Assembly (NCBI GenBank): GCA_964371655.1
Contig: CAYJOD010000043.1
Coordinates: 1 to 50,255, forward strand
From: CAZGSN01 sp964371655
GTDB lineage: Bacteria > Desulfobacterota > Binatia > HRBIN30
Direction: 5' to 3'
Length of the DNA: 50,255 bases
The notes beneath the pieces were generated by a model. The model saw only the letters and a program-made list of their open reading frames with translations, was not told the origin of the DNA and made no database searches. Shown here in pieces: positions 1-8,164 of this stretch. Made by a program: the position numbers and the translations under genes. Each line of letters opens with the position of its first letter. Position 1 is the first letter of the stretch.

Positions 1-448
1 TACGAGGCGGCACGAAACTCGCGCACCCGCTACGCCGGAGAAAATCGACAGTCTCAGAGGGCGGGGGTGAGGGATCCACCTCTTCGCCGACGCGCCGTCC
101 CGCCCATCCCCACCGCCTCGGTTCCCTCACCCTAACCCTCTCCCGCAAGTAATGCGGGCGGGAGCTGGCCTTGCTGTGCACCTCGGAAATCTTGGCGCCG
201 CGCGACGATCCGCGGGATTCGCAAGACAGGGTGGGGGGATTCCACGAATCAACCGCTCCCAGACGGTCGCGGCTCAGGTCGAGATCCGCAGGGTTTAGCC
301 AGGTCAGAGCCGCGCGCTTAAGCAAACGGTCAGCGGGTGAATGCGTCCGTAAGTGCACGGCACGCCGCGTCTGAAGGCTGGTCGATTTGTGCGTGGCTTG
401 AGCGGCGCGCCTGCGCTACACGGGGCACCTCATGACTCGACTGTGTGC
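1..448. other. Intergenic leader with inverted-repeat segments, no supported gene
   Basis: I see no convincing gene here. The short open frames have no recognisable protein and no ribosome-binding site. The segment ggtgaggg (66-73) is complementary to ccctcacc (124-131). A second hairpin pairs ctcccgc (140-146) with gcgggag (158-164). The phrase ccctcaccctaaccctctcc (124-143) resembles intergenic repeats I recall from several high-GC proteobacterial genomes, so this may be a dispersed repeat copy. Only this one copy is visible in the window. Confidence 0.35.
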
Positions 449-1330
449 ATGGAGGGGGCGGTGACGACGCCGGCTGATTTTGCCTGGCCGCCGGCGCCCA
501 TCACGACGGTATCGTCGCCGACGCTGTCGCTGCGCTGGCTTGGGACCGCCGGCTACGAGCTCGCGTATGATGGGTGTACCATTCTCATCGACCCTTACGT
601 GACCCGAGTGTCGCTTGGGACCTTCTTGCTGGCTCCCCTACGCCCCAACGAGGAAATCGTCGCTCGAACCATCGAGCGCGCCGACGCCGTGTTCGTGGGG
701 CACAGTCATTTCGATCACGCCCTCGATGTGCCGCTGATCGCACGCCGCACCGGTGCGCATGTGTACGGCTCGGTCTCGACCGCGGCGTTGCTGCGGGCTT
801 CCGGCGTTGGCGCCGAGCAGATTCACGAGTGCAGCGGCGGCGAGATCATCGAGGTCGGTCCCTTTCGCGTACGCATGGTTCCGAGCGAGCACAGCTGCAT
901 CGGTCTCGGCCGGCGGGTTCCCTATGCCGGCGACATCCCATGCTCGTGCGAGATGCCGATGCGCGGCTACGACTACCGCTGCGGGCAGGTCTTTGGCCTC
1001 GCCATCAGCGTCGCCGGTCTGCGCCTGTACCATGCCGGCAGCGCCAACCTGATCGACGACGCCATCGAGGAACGAGACAGTGACGTGTTTCTGATGGGGA
1101 TCTCCGGCCGCTTCGCCACCGAGCGCTACATTGCACGGGTGCTCCGCCGTTTGACCCCGCGCCTGGTCGTACCCATGCACTACGACAACTTCTTTCGTCC
1201 GCTGCAGCGCCCGATGCGGTTGCTGCCGCGCACCAAGTTCGGCGAGTTCTCCGACGAGGTCTTTCGCTTCGACCGCCAGATCGCGATTCGCACTCTCGAA
1301 ATCGATCAACGCGTCGTCGTCACGACGTAG
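449..1330 (+). CDS. MBL-fold metal-dependent hydrolase
   Basis: A 293-residue metallo-beta-lactamase-fold hydrolase. The metal-binding motif HSHFDH lies at residues 85-90 and fits HxHxDH. Later candidate ligands are the histidines in VPSEHSC, YHAGS and PMHYDNF. The N-terminal part (LRWLGTAGYELAYDG, then LIDPYV) is typical of the UPF0173/lactonase-like branch that acts on small molecules or lipids and not on beta-lactams. There is no signal peptide, so it is probably cytoplasmic. The start is the ATG at 449, because family homology begins shortly after it and the upstream extension looks non-coding. The substrate cannot be told from sequence. It lies 76 bp before the FAD oxidase gene on the same strand and could be co-transcribed with it. 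Confidence 0.85.
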   Translation: MEGAVTTPADFAWPPAPITTVSSPTLSLRWLGTAGYELAYDGCTILIDPYVTRVSLGTFLLAPLRPNEEIVARTIERADAVFVGHSHFDHALDVPLIARRTGAHVYGSVSTAALLRASGVGAEQIHECSGGEIIEVGPFRVRMVPSEHSCIGLGRRVPYAGDIPCSCEMPMRGYDYRCGQVFGLAISVAGLRLYHAGSANLIDDAIEERDSDVFLMGISGRFATERYIARVLRRLTPRLVVPMHYDNFFRPLQRPMRLLPRTKFGEFSDEVFRFDRQIAIRTLEIDQRVVVTT

Positions 1331-1406
1331 GAGACGCAGGGGCAGGAGAGCTCGCTGGTCGGAGCGGTGCTCTGTCTGTCGCCAGCACAGGCATAGGAGG
1401 TTGATG

Positions 1407-3098
1407 ATGAGACTGTTCAAGAAATTCCAGCCCGAGTGGCGCGAGGATGTCCCGGCCGCCGGATCTTACCGCTCGATCTTCAAGTACGACCCCAACCGCT
1501 TCAAGCATCCCAGCCGGGCCTGGTTCGAGATGTTCAAAACCGAGTTCGGCATGAGCGACGACGACTTCAAGAAGCGCCAGCCGGGCGGCGACGAACAGGT
1601 CAGCATCGACCACAAGATCACCCTGACTGCGGACCAGATCAGCGCCTTCCGTAGCATGGTCGGCGAGACGAATGTTGCGAGCGACGACTACAGCCGGGTG
1701 AAGTTCAGCCACGGCAAGTCTCTCGACGAAGATCTGAGCCTGCGCAAGAACATCGTGCGCAAGGCGCCCGACATCGTTCTCCATCCGCGGGACAAGGAGG
1801 ACGTGAAGAAGATCGTCGCCTACTGCCATGACAACCGCATCCCCATCGTCACCTACGGCGGTGGCTCCGGTGTGGTGCTGGGCACGAGGCCGGACAAGGG
1901 CGGGGTGGCGGTGGTTCTGCGCACCCACATGAACAAGGTCGTGAAGATCAACGAGCTCAACAAGACTTGCGTGGTGCAGGCGGGCATGATGGGCCCCGAC
2001 TATGAAGATGCCCTCAACCACGCACCCGAGAAATTCGGGACCAAGATCGCCTACACCTGCGGCCACTTTCCGCAATCCTTCGAGCTGGCCTCAGTGGGCG
2101 GGTGGATCGCGGCCCTCGGTTCCGGACAGGCCTCAACCTATTACGGCGACGCCTATGACATCGTCCACAGCCAGGAGTACGTGACCCCCGCGGGCGTGAT
2201 CAAGACCGGCGACATCCCGGGGACCGCCACCGGCCCCAAGGTGAACGACATCCTCAAGGGCAACGAGGGGGCCTACGGCATCCTGTCGGAAGTGACGATG
2301 AAGATCTTCAACTACCGGCCGGAAAACCGGCAGCGTTTCGCGTTCATGTTCCCGTCGTGGGAGAACGCGGTCAACGCCAGCCGGGAGATCATGCAGGGGG
2401 AGTTTGGCGTGCCGGCGGTGTACCGGATCTCCGACCCGGAGGAAACCGAGATCGGGCTCAAGCTCAAGGGCTTCGACGGCGGGCTGTTTAACAGGTTTCT
2501 CAGGAGCCGCGGCATGGAGCCTATGCGCCGCAGCCTATGCATCGGCACGGTGGAGGGCGAGAAAGGCTTCGCCGTCAACGTCAAGAAGCAGGTGAGCCGC
2601 ATCGCCCGCGCCCACGGCGCCATGTCGCTCACGGGCTACGCCACCAAACAGTGGGAGCACGGCCGCTATTCCGACGTGCACATGCGCGAGGACCTGCTCG
2701 ACTACGGCATCATCATCGACACCCTCGAAACCGGGGTCACCTGGGACAACTTGCACAACCTGCACACCAGCGTACGCGCGTTCGTCAAGGAGCGTCCTGG
2801 CACCTGCTGCCTCACTCACGCCTCGCATTTCTATCCCGAGGGTACCAACCTCTACTTCATCTTCATGATGAAGCCCAAGGACGACGGCGAGTTCTTCAAA
2901 TTCCGGTCCGACATCGTCAGCCGGATCGTGGAGCACGGCGGTTCCGTCAGCCATCACCACGGCATCGGTAGGATGTTCGCGCCGTGGATGGAAAAGCACC
3001 TCGGCAAAGAGCAGATGGCCGTGCTGCGAGCGCTCAAGCGGCACTTCGATCCCAACAACATCATGAACCCCGGTGGGACGCTGGGGCTGGACGACTAG
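1407..3098 (+). CDS. FAD-binding oxidase, alkyl-DHAP-synthase-like
   Basis: A 563-residue flavoprotein of the VAO/PCMH family with an FAD_binding_4-type N-terminal half (VTYGGGSGVVLGT; then FELASVGGWIAALGSG) and a C-terminal oxidase half. The motif SHHHGIGR and the terminal FDPNNIMNPGGTLGL match the alkyldihydroxyacetonephosphate synthase and D-lactate/glycolate oxidase group, with AGPS-like proteins closest by eye. AGPS exchanges an acyl for an alkyl chain in ether-lipid synthesis, but bacterial relatives may only oxidise hydroxy acids. The AGGAGG at 1395-1400 is 6 nt from the ATG at 1407; another ATG lies at 1404. The FGGY kinase follows after 121 bp, suggesting a shared pathway. The exact substrate is unknown. 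Confidence 0.8.
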   Translation: MRLFKKFQPEWREDVPAAGSYRSIFKYDPNRFKHPSRAWFEMFKTEFGMSDDDFKKRQPGGDEQVSIDHKITLTADQISAFRSMVGETNVASDDYSRVKFSHGKSLDEDLSLRKNIVRKAPDIVLHPRDKEDVKKIVAYCHDNRIPIVTYGGGSGVVLGTRPDKGGVAVVLRTHMNKVVKINELNKTCVVQAGMMGPDYEDALNHAPEKFGTKIAYTCGHFPQSFELASVGGWIAALGSGQASTYYGDAYDIVHSQEYVTPAGVIKTGDIPGTATGPKVNDILKGNEGAYGILSEVTMKIFNYRPENRQRFAFMFPSWENAVNASREIMQGEFGVPAVYRISDPEETEIGLKLKGFDGGLFNRFLRSRGMEPMRRSLCIGTVEGEKGFAVNVKKQVSRIARAHGAMSLTGYATKQWEHGRYSDVHMREDLLDYGIIIDTLETGVTWDNLHNLHTSVRAFVKERPGTCCLTHASHFYPEGTNLYFIFMMKPKDDGEFFKFRSDIVSRIVEHGGSVSHHHGIGRMFAPWMEKHLGKEQMAVLRALKRHFDPNNIMNPGGTLGLDD

Positions 3099-3112
3099 CG
3101 CGGCGCGCTTCG

Positions 3113-3177
3113 CGTATCTCGTCGTTCGTGAAGCGTATCTCGTCGGACATCTTGCGAGATACGAACGACGAGATACG
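3113..3177. repeat. 17-bp perfect inverted repeat between oxidase and kinase genes
   Basis: The arm at 3113-3129 (cgtatctcgtcgttcgt) is perfectly complementary to 3161-3177, with a 31-nt loop. The sub-motif cgtatctcgtcg recurs at 3134-3145 and its reverse-complement core cgagatacg recurs near 3175. It fills most of the gap between the two genes. No T-run follows, so a classical terminator is unlikely. It may be a mobile palindromic repeat or an mRNA-processing or stability element. Confidence 0.6.
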
Positions 3178-3219
3178 AGATACGGGCGCGACCTGTTGCC
3201 CTCGTGGAGGTGTGGGGAA

Positions 3220-4791
3220 ATGGAAGCTCCTTCGACTTCATCCGGCGAGTTGATCCTGGCGATCGACGTCGGCACCCAGTCGGTGCGCGCCGCGCTGGTC
3301 GATCTGGCCGGAGGGGTCCATCACCTGGTCAAGCAACCGATCGAGCCCTACTTCTCCGCGCACCCAGGCTGGGCCGAACAAGATCCGGAGTATTACTGGG
3401 GGATGCTCGGTCAGACCTGCCGCCAGGTGCTCGAGGCCAGCGGCGTTCGCGACCGTGTCGTCGCCGTCACCCTGAGCACCCAGCGCTCGACCTTCGTCAA
3501 CGTCGACCGTGACGGCAATCCCCTGCGGCCCGCCATCATCTGGCTCGACGCGCGCAAGGCGGATGCGAGGAAACTCCTCCCGGCCGTTTCGGTCCCCTTC
3601 CTGAAGGCGGCTGGACTGTACGAGTTCGTCGAGTACATAACGCAGTACTGCCGGTCGAATTGGATTCAGCAGAACGAGCCCGCGGTCTGGGAGAAGACCC
3701 ATAAGTTCCTGTTTCTCTCCGGCTACCTTACCCACCGGATCACCGGTGAGTTCCGCGACTCGTCCGGCAACGCCATCGGGGCCGTCCCCTTCGAGGTCAG
3801 GAAAGGCGACTGGGCGGGCAAGTGGAATTTGAAGTGGAAGCTCTTCCCCATTGAGGCGGAGAAGCTGCCCGAGCTCGTCGAGCCGACCGCGCTTCTCGGC
3901 CACGTCACCAAGAAGGCGGCGGAGGAAACCGGCATCCCGGCAGGCCTGCCGCTGATCGCCGCCTCCAACGACAAGGCCTGCGACATCATCGGCGCGGGCT
4001 GTCTGACGCCGGAGCGGGCATGCATCAGCTTCGGCACCACCGCCACCATCAACACCCAGAACCAGAAGTACGTCGAGCTGCGGCCATTCCTGCCGCCGTA
4101 TCCATCGGCCATCCCCGGTCAGTATTATTCGGAAGTGACGGTGGTGCGCGGGCTGTGGATGGTGTCATGGTTCAAGGAGGAGTTCGGTCTGCAAGAGCGA
4201 CTGCAGGCGCGCCAAGACGAAGTCGCGCCGGAGGAGCTCTTGGAAAAACTCTTGAAGGACGTGCCGGCGGGCAGCATGGGCCTCGTATGCCAGCCCTACT
4301 GGACACCGGGGCCGGAGCATTCATCGTGCACCCGGGGTGCGGTCATCGGTTTCGGCGACATCCACAACCGCGCCTATCTGTACCGGTCCATTATTGAAGG
4401 CCTGGTCTTCGCGCTCAAGGAGGGCGCGGAGCTGACTGAGAAGAAGAACCGGGTGCCGATCACCGAGGTCCGCGCCACCGGCGGCGGCTCGAAGAGCGAC
4501 TCGATCATGCAGATTACGGCCGACGTCTTCGGGCTCCCCGTGCACCGGCCGCACACCAACGAGACCTCGGTCCTCGGTGCCGCCATCGACGCGGCTGTGG
4601 GTCTGAAACTCTTCCCGGGCTTCGACGCCGCAGTTGCTGCCATGACCCGAGTCCAGGAAGTCTTCACGCCGATCGAGAAGAACGAGGAGATCTACCGGGA
4701 TCTCTACCGCAAGGTGTACTTGAAGATCTACAAGCAGCTGCTGCCCTTGTACCGGGAGATCCAGTCGATCACCGGCTATCCGGAAAAATAG
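3220..4791 (+). CDS. FGGY-family carbohydrate kinase
   Basis: A 523-residue sugar or polyol kinase that would phosphorylate a small polyol or sugar with ATP in the cytoplasm. The N-terminal phosphate-binding strand reads LAIDVGTQSVRAALVD. The middle has IAASNDKACDIIGAG and SFGTTATI. The C-terminal lobe carries RATGGGSKSDSIMQITADVFG, the second FGGY/ASKHA signature. The length is typical of glycerol, xylulose and ribulose kinases. The ATG at 3220 was chosen because GGAGG at 3206-3210 lies 9 nt before it and homology starts within 15 residues. It follows the alkyl-DHAP-synthase-like oxidase, a pairing that hints at glycerol- or dihydroxyacetone-related metabolism. The substrate is not determined. 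Confidence 0.85.
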   Translation: MEAPSTSSGELILAIDVGTQSVRAALVDLAGGVHHLVKQPIEPYFSAHPGWAEQDPEYYWGMLGQTCRQVLEASGVRDRVVAVTLSTQRSTFVNVDRDGNPLRPAIIWLDARKADARKLLPAVSVPFLKAAGLYEFVEYITQYCRSNWIQQNEPAVWEKTHKFLFLSGYLTHRITGEFRDSSGNAIGAVPFEVRKGDWAGKWNLKWKLFPIEAEKLPELVEPTALLGHVTKKAAEETGIPAGLPLIAASNDKACDIIGAGCLTPERACISFGTTATINTQNQKYVELRPFLPPYPSAIPGQYYSEVTVVRGLWMVSWFKEEFGLQERLQARQDEVAPEELLEKLLKDVPAGSMGLVCQPYWTPGPEHSSCTRGAVIGFGDIHNRAYLYRSIIEGLVFALKEGAELTEKKNRVPITEVRATGGGSKSDSIMQITADVFGLPVHRPHTNETSVLGAAIDAAVGLKLFPGFDAAVAAMTRVQEVFTPIEKNEEIYRDLYRKVYLKIYKQLLPLYREIQSITGYPEK

Positions 4792-4858
4792 GCCGCGGCT
4801 CCGCTGGAAATGCGGACCGGGGCGTTGCGAATAAATCCTTGCCCATGCCCTTGCCGTT

Positions 4859-4900
4859 GCCCGTGCCCGTTCTGGCTGGTGTTCCCGCAAGGGCACGGGC
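4859..4900. terminator. Possible weak terminator hairpin after the kinase gene
   Basis: The segment gcccgtgccc (4859-4868) pairs perfectly with gggcacgggc (4891-4900) across a 22-nt loop, 68 bp after the kinase stop. There is no following T-run, so intrinsic termination is doubtful. Confidence 0.35.
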
Positions 4901-4924
4901 CCGAACGATGAACCCCGGTCATTC

Positions 4925-4976
4925 AGTCAGAGCCCTCAGTCAGAGCCCTCAGTCAGAGCCCTCAGTCAGAGCCCTC
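4925..4976. repeat. Tandem repeat, four exact 13-bp units
   Basis: Four head-to-tail copies of agtcagagccctc occupy 52 bp (starts 4925, 4938, 4951, 4964). It sits about 75 bp upstream of the coiled-coil protein gene. Such short exact arrays vary in copy number by slippage or can bind a regulator. No function is evident. Confidence 0.9.
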
Positions 4977-5049
4977 CTTGCGCCCTCTGTTTCCCAACCG
5001 GCGACGGGTTGTGGTTGATTCAATCGTGCCGGCTCGTGATAATCGTCAT

Positions 5050-7110
5050 ATGGGCAAAACTTACGAAGCGTTGATGGAGGCCGAGCGGCTGCGCGCCACC
5101 CAGGACCCGGCTGCGTTGGCTCGGCAGTTGGCACGCGCCGCTGGAGAACGCGAATCGTTATCGGTTGAGCTTCGCGCCTGTCAGGAGCAGCTTGCGGTGC
5201 TCGTGGCCAGGGTGGATGCGGCGCGGACCATCGATCCTGCCGTCCTTGACGATCTGGGAAGCAAGATTGCCCGACTCACATCAGAGCAGGAACGACTGGC
5301 CACGGAGCCGCGGCAGCATCTGGAAGCCGCGATACGGCTCTTCAAGGAGGAGCTCAACCGCCATAGCGCTGCGTTGCAGGGCCATTCTGAAGAGGTGGCC
5401 GGTATTGCGCAGCAGCTCGAAGAGATCCGAGTCAGTGTCGCTCCGCCTCTCGCGACCATCCGCCGCGAGATCGACGAATTGCGCGGCTTGGGCGAGGAGC
5501 ATCGCCGTGCCGAGCAGGCGGAAAGGGAATCGCTCGCCGGCCGGGCGGAGATCCTGCAGACGGATCTCGACAGCGTGCGCGAACGACTTGCCGCTGCAGA
5601 CGATGAGCACCGCAGGCTGCAGCAGCGCTGGGAGGAGCAGCTTGCGGAGCAGCGGCACGTGCTGTCGTCCCTCTCGGCCGAAGCGACGCGGATCGTGCAA
5701 GGCAGCGTCGACGAATCGCAGACAGCGCAGCGAGGTCTGCTGGCGCGGCTCGCTGTCGTTGAGCAAGCACAGTCGGAGAGCGATGTTCGCCTGCATGGCA
5801 TATGCGATGCGCTGCAGTCTTCGCGGGTGGGACGGACGCACTCGGACGATGAAGTCGAGGCTCTGCGGGCGCAGGTGGCCCTGCTGGTGGAAGCCCAAGG
5901 GCGCCAGCAGGAGTTGGTCGAAGGCATCGAACGCGCCAGGGCTAGTGCCGACGACGCGGTACGGCGGGTGTTGGCGATCGACGATGCGCAGACGTCGAGC
6001 GTGACAGTTCTGCGCCAGCAGATGGAAACGCTGCGGGCCGAGAGCGCGCGCTTGCTCGAGACGGTCGACTCAGTTCAGGCATCCTTGGCCGGACCGCTAC
6101 GGTCGGCAGGTGAAATCGAGACGTTGCGAGCGCAAGTAGCCTCGTTGGTGGAAGCACAGTCGCGGCACCAGCAGCTTGTTGATGGTGTCAGTCGCGCCCA
6201 GGCCAGTGCCGACGAAATGGCACGGCGGGTAACGGCGATCGACAAGGAGCACGCGTCCAGCCTAGCGCTGCTGCAGCAACAGGTTGTGGAATTGCAGCTG
6301 GACAGGGGAGCCTTGCAGGACGCGCTGGATGCGTTGCGGTCGTCGCTGGCTCAGCAGCTGGAGTCGGCAGCTGAGACGGAAGCGTGGCGCGGGCAGATGG
6401 CGTCGTTGGTGGAAGCGCAGCTGCGGCAGCAGGAGCTGGTCGATAACGTCGGTTGCGCGCAAGCGACCGCCGACGAAGCGGTACGGCGGGTGGCGGCGAT
6501 CGACGAAGCGCAGGGGGCGGGCCTGGCCGCCGTCCGCGAGCAGGTTGCGGCGCTGCAGGCCGACGGAGAAACCTTGCGCGAAGGGGTCGGCGCCTTGCAG
6601 TTGTCGCTCGCCCGACAGCTGGAAGCGAGCCGCGAGATCGAAGCCCTGCGGGCGCAGGTGGCTCCGTTAGTGAAAGCGCAGGTGCGGCAGCGGGAGCTGA
6701 TCGTTAACGTCGGCCGCGCGCAATCGAGCGCCGACGAAGCCTTACGGCGGGTTGCGATGATCGACAAGGGAGAGGCGGCCGATCTGACGATCCTTCAGCA
6801 ACAGCTTGCCGGATTGGTGGCCGACAAAGCGAAATTGGACCAAGTGATCGAAACGCGCTTCGAGTTGTTGTGCGGCATCCTCGATGAAACGATGCAGGGC
6901 CAAAAAGACGAAATCGATCGGGTCATCGCCTCGTTCACTCACCGACTCGCACAACCCGACGCTGAGCTGCAGGCAAAGGTGGTGCAGTTGGAAGCGTATG
7001 TCGACGAACTCCGCACCGGCATTCACGCCCAGCCTGAGCCAGAGCGCACGCTACGGAAGACACTCACCAACGGCTTGATTCGGCGCACGTCCTCTCGGAA
7101 ATTGCAGTAA
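5050..7110 (+). CDS. Long coiled-coil protein with 87-residue repeats
   Basis: A 686-residue protein of unknown function, rich in Ala, Glu, Gln, Arg and Leu, and almost entirely predicted coiled coil by heptad-like spacing. The N-terminus MGKTYEALMEAERL resembles a short motif seen at the start of some exopolysaccharide-associated and ATPase-linked proteins (recalled, not verified). Residues 268 to about 598 hold four consecutive 87-residue repeats, each starting E(I/V/T)E.(L/W)R.Q(V/M) and carrying (L/V)(V)EAQ.RQQELV and ADEA.RRV..ID; the fourth is incomplete. No signal peptide or membrane segment is seen. The start at 5050 is preferred to upstream non-ATG codons because the conserved-looking motif begins there, though no clear ribosome-binding site is visible. 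A structural, scaffold or chromosome-partition-like role is possible but unproven. Confidence 0.75.
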   Translation: MGKTYEALMEAERLRATQDPAALARQLARAAGERESLSVELRACQEQLAVLVARVDAARTIDPAVLDDLGSKIARLTSEQERLATEPRQHLEAAIRLFKEELNRHSAALQGHSEEVAGIAQQLEEIRVSVAPPLATIRREIDELRGLGEEHRRAEQAERESLAGRAEILQTDLDSVRERLAAADDEHRRLQQRWEEQLAEQRHVLSSLSAEATRIVQGSVDESQTAQRGLLARLAVVEQAQSESDVRLHGICDALQSSRVGRTHSDDEVEALRAQVALLVEAQGRQQELVEGIERARASADDAVRRVLAIDDAQTSSVTVLRQQMETLRAESARLLETVDSVQASLAGPLRSAGEIETLRAQVASLVEAQSRHQQLVDGVSRAQASADEMARRVTAIDKEHASSLALLQQQVVELQLDRGALQDALDALRSSLAQQLESAAETEAWRGQMASLVEAQLRQQELVDNVGCAQATADEAVRRVAAIDEAQGAGLAAVREQVAALQADGETLREGVGALQLSLARQLEASREIEALRAQVAPLVKAQVRQRELIVNVGRAQSSADEALRRVAMIDKGEAADLTILQQQLAGLVADKAKLDQVIETRFELLCGILDETMQGQKDEIDRVIASFTHRLAQPDAELQAKVVQLEAYVDELRTGIHAQPEPERTLRKTLTNGLIRRTSSRKLQ
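5851..6840 (+). repeat. In-frame 261-bp tandem repeats inside the coiled-coil gene
   Basis: Repeat units start at 5851, 6112, 6373 and 6634, exactly 261 bp (87 codons) apart, with the last ending by about 6840. The DNA copies are diverged but keep exact length, so the array arose by duplication and is held in register by protein structure. Confidence 0.85.
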
Positions 7111-7186
7111 AGATGTGCAGCGTGCGAAGGTTGCGGTGGAGGAGGCAGCTCCCCGGAATCTCACTGCTTTCGCTGGCTTCCGCCGA

Positions 7187-7216
7187 TTGACAGCTCGCGA
7201 CGTTCTCGGCTAGGGC
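7187..7216 (+). promoter_or_regulatory. Candidate sigma-70 promoter for the riboswitch-gdt1 unit
   Basis: TTGACA at 7187-7192 is followed after 18 bp by TAGGGC (7211-7216). The -10 is poor, but the expected start near 7223 falls exactly at the first base-paired position of the riboswitch. Confidence 0.4.
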
Positions 7217-7223
7217 GTACCAA

Positions 7224-7340
7224 GTCAAGTAAGGAAGGGGAGTAGTTCACGCCGCAATGAGGCGGCGTCGGGGTGATCGACACACCGGCCGAGAGGCCCG
7301 GTCCCCCACCTCGGCGGCGAGGCGAACGAGACCTTCGGAC
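7224..7340 (+). ncRNA. yybP-ykoY manganese riboswitch
   Basis: The conserved GGGGAGTAG (7237-7245) and the 3' core GGCGAACGAGACC (7321-7333) are both present. The P1 strands GAAGG (7234-7238) and CCTTC (7332-7336) pair. ACGCCGC (7249-7255) pairs with GCGGCGT (7262-7268) as a hairpin. ATCGACACACCGGCC (7276-7290) matches the second conserved segment and folds with GGCCCGGT across a GAGA loop. This class binds Mn2+ and controls Mn exporters of the TMEM165, MntP and P-type ATPase families. Here it precedes a TMEM165/GDT1 gene, which agrees with the class. The call rests on consensus matching by eye, without a covariance model. Confidence 0.88.
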
Positions 7341-7383
7341 CAGGAATCGCGCCTGGCCGAACGTCGTCCGCTTCTCTGCAATC

Positions 7384-7420
7384 GACATTCCGGCTGGGCT
7401 AGCAAGGAGGCCGGAATGTC
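7384..7420 (+). promoter_or_regulatory. SD/start-codon hairpin, likely riboswitch expression platform
   Basis: gacattccggc (7384-7394) pairs perfectly over 11 bp with 7410-7420, which includes the ATG at 7416-7418. The 15-nt loop holds the AAGGAG part of the ribosome-binding site. Placed between the riboswitch and the gene, it could block initiation unless refolded by Mn2+ binding, which implies translational control. The link to the riboswitch is inferred. Confidence 0.6.
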
Positions 7421-8021
7421 AGACGCTCTCTTCAGTTCGGTGCTAGGCGATCCGTTTCTGTTGTCCGTCTTCTTTGTGTTCGCCGCAGAGATGGGCGACA
7501 AGACGCAACTTGTCGCGCTGGCGTTCGCCACCCGTTACAGCACACAGACCGTACTTCTCGGAGTGCTCGGGGCTACCCTGCTCGTGCATCTGTTCTCGGT
7601 TGGCCTCGGCGAGATCGTCGGGCTCACCATTCCCGTTTTTTGGGTCCATGTTCTTGCAGGGGTCGCGTTCATCGCGTTCGGACTGTGGACGCTGCGGGGC
7701 GACGAGCTGGGCGATGACGACCATTTGACCGAGCGCCGCTGGGGCCCGTTGATGACCGTCGGCACGACCTTCTTTCTCGCAGAACTGGGCGACAAGACGA
7801 TGCTGATAACCGTCACGTTGGCGAGCCAGCACCACAGCTTCGTCAGCGTGTGGCTGGGCAGCACGCTCGGTATGGTGGTTGCCGATGGGCTGGCGATCAT
7901 TGTCGGCCGAGTCGTTGGGGCGCAGCTACCGGAGCGACTCATCAGGTTCGGGGCGGCGGCCATCTTCCTCGTCACCGGAGCTGTGACGATCATCGAGGCG
8001 GTAATGCAGCAGGCGGCGTAG
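7416..8021 (+). CDS. TMEM165/GDT1-family Mn2+ exporter
   Basis: A 201-residue inner-membrane protein of the UPF0016/TMEM165/GDT1 family, whose bacterial members export Mn2+ or exchange divalent cations. It carries the two family hallmarks of the ExGD(K/R)(T/S) type: AAEMGDKTQL near the N-terminus and LAELGDKTML in the second half, in an inverted-repeat topology of about six membrane segments. A charged loop (GDELGDDDHLTERRW) separates the halves. AAGGAGG at 7404-7410 is 5 nt before the ATG at 7416. The upstream yybP-ykoY riboswitch and the hairpin that covers the start codon indicate induction by excess manganese. No partner genes are adjacent. Confidence 0.92.
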   Translation: MSDALFSSVLGDPFLLSVFFVFAAEMGDKTQLVALAFATRYSTQTVLLGVLGATLLVHLFSVGLGEIVGLTIPVFWVHVLAGVAFIAFGLWTLRGDELGDDDHLTERRWGPLMTVGTTFFLAELGDKTMLITVTLASQHHSFVSVWLGSTLGMVVADGLAIIVGRVVGAQLPERLIRFGAAAIFLVTGAVTIIEAVMQQAA

Positions 8022-8164
8022 CGGAAACCGTCTCCCGGCTGCATTCCTCCATGGAGGTTGTGGCGGTGCACTGGCGGCCGGCCCAGTCGATCGTTCAGAC
8101 TTCCGCACTGCGCCTCGAGGATTGGGGGCTCGCTGCGGGTGTCGCGTCATCGATTCTGCTCTTC

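Noticed and set aside
171..374. Small plus-strand open frame near the left edge
   Set aside because: Arg/Ser-rich random-looking product, no ribosome-binding site, overlaps the intergenic repeat-like region.
8046..8057. 12-bp palindrome cctccatggagg after the GDT1 gene
   Set aside because: A short palindrome without a loop or T-run is expected by chance in GC-rich DNA; no terminator or operator can be argued.
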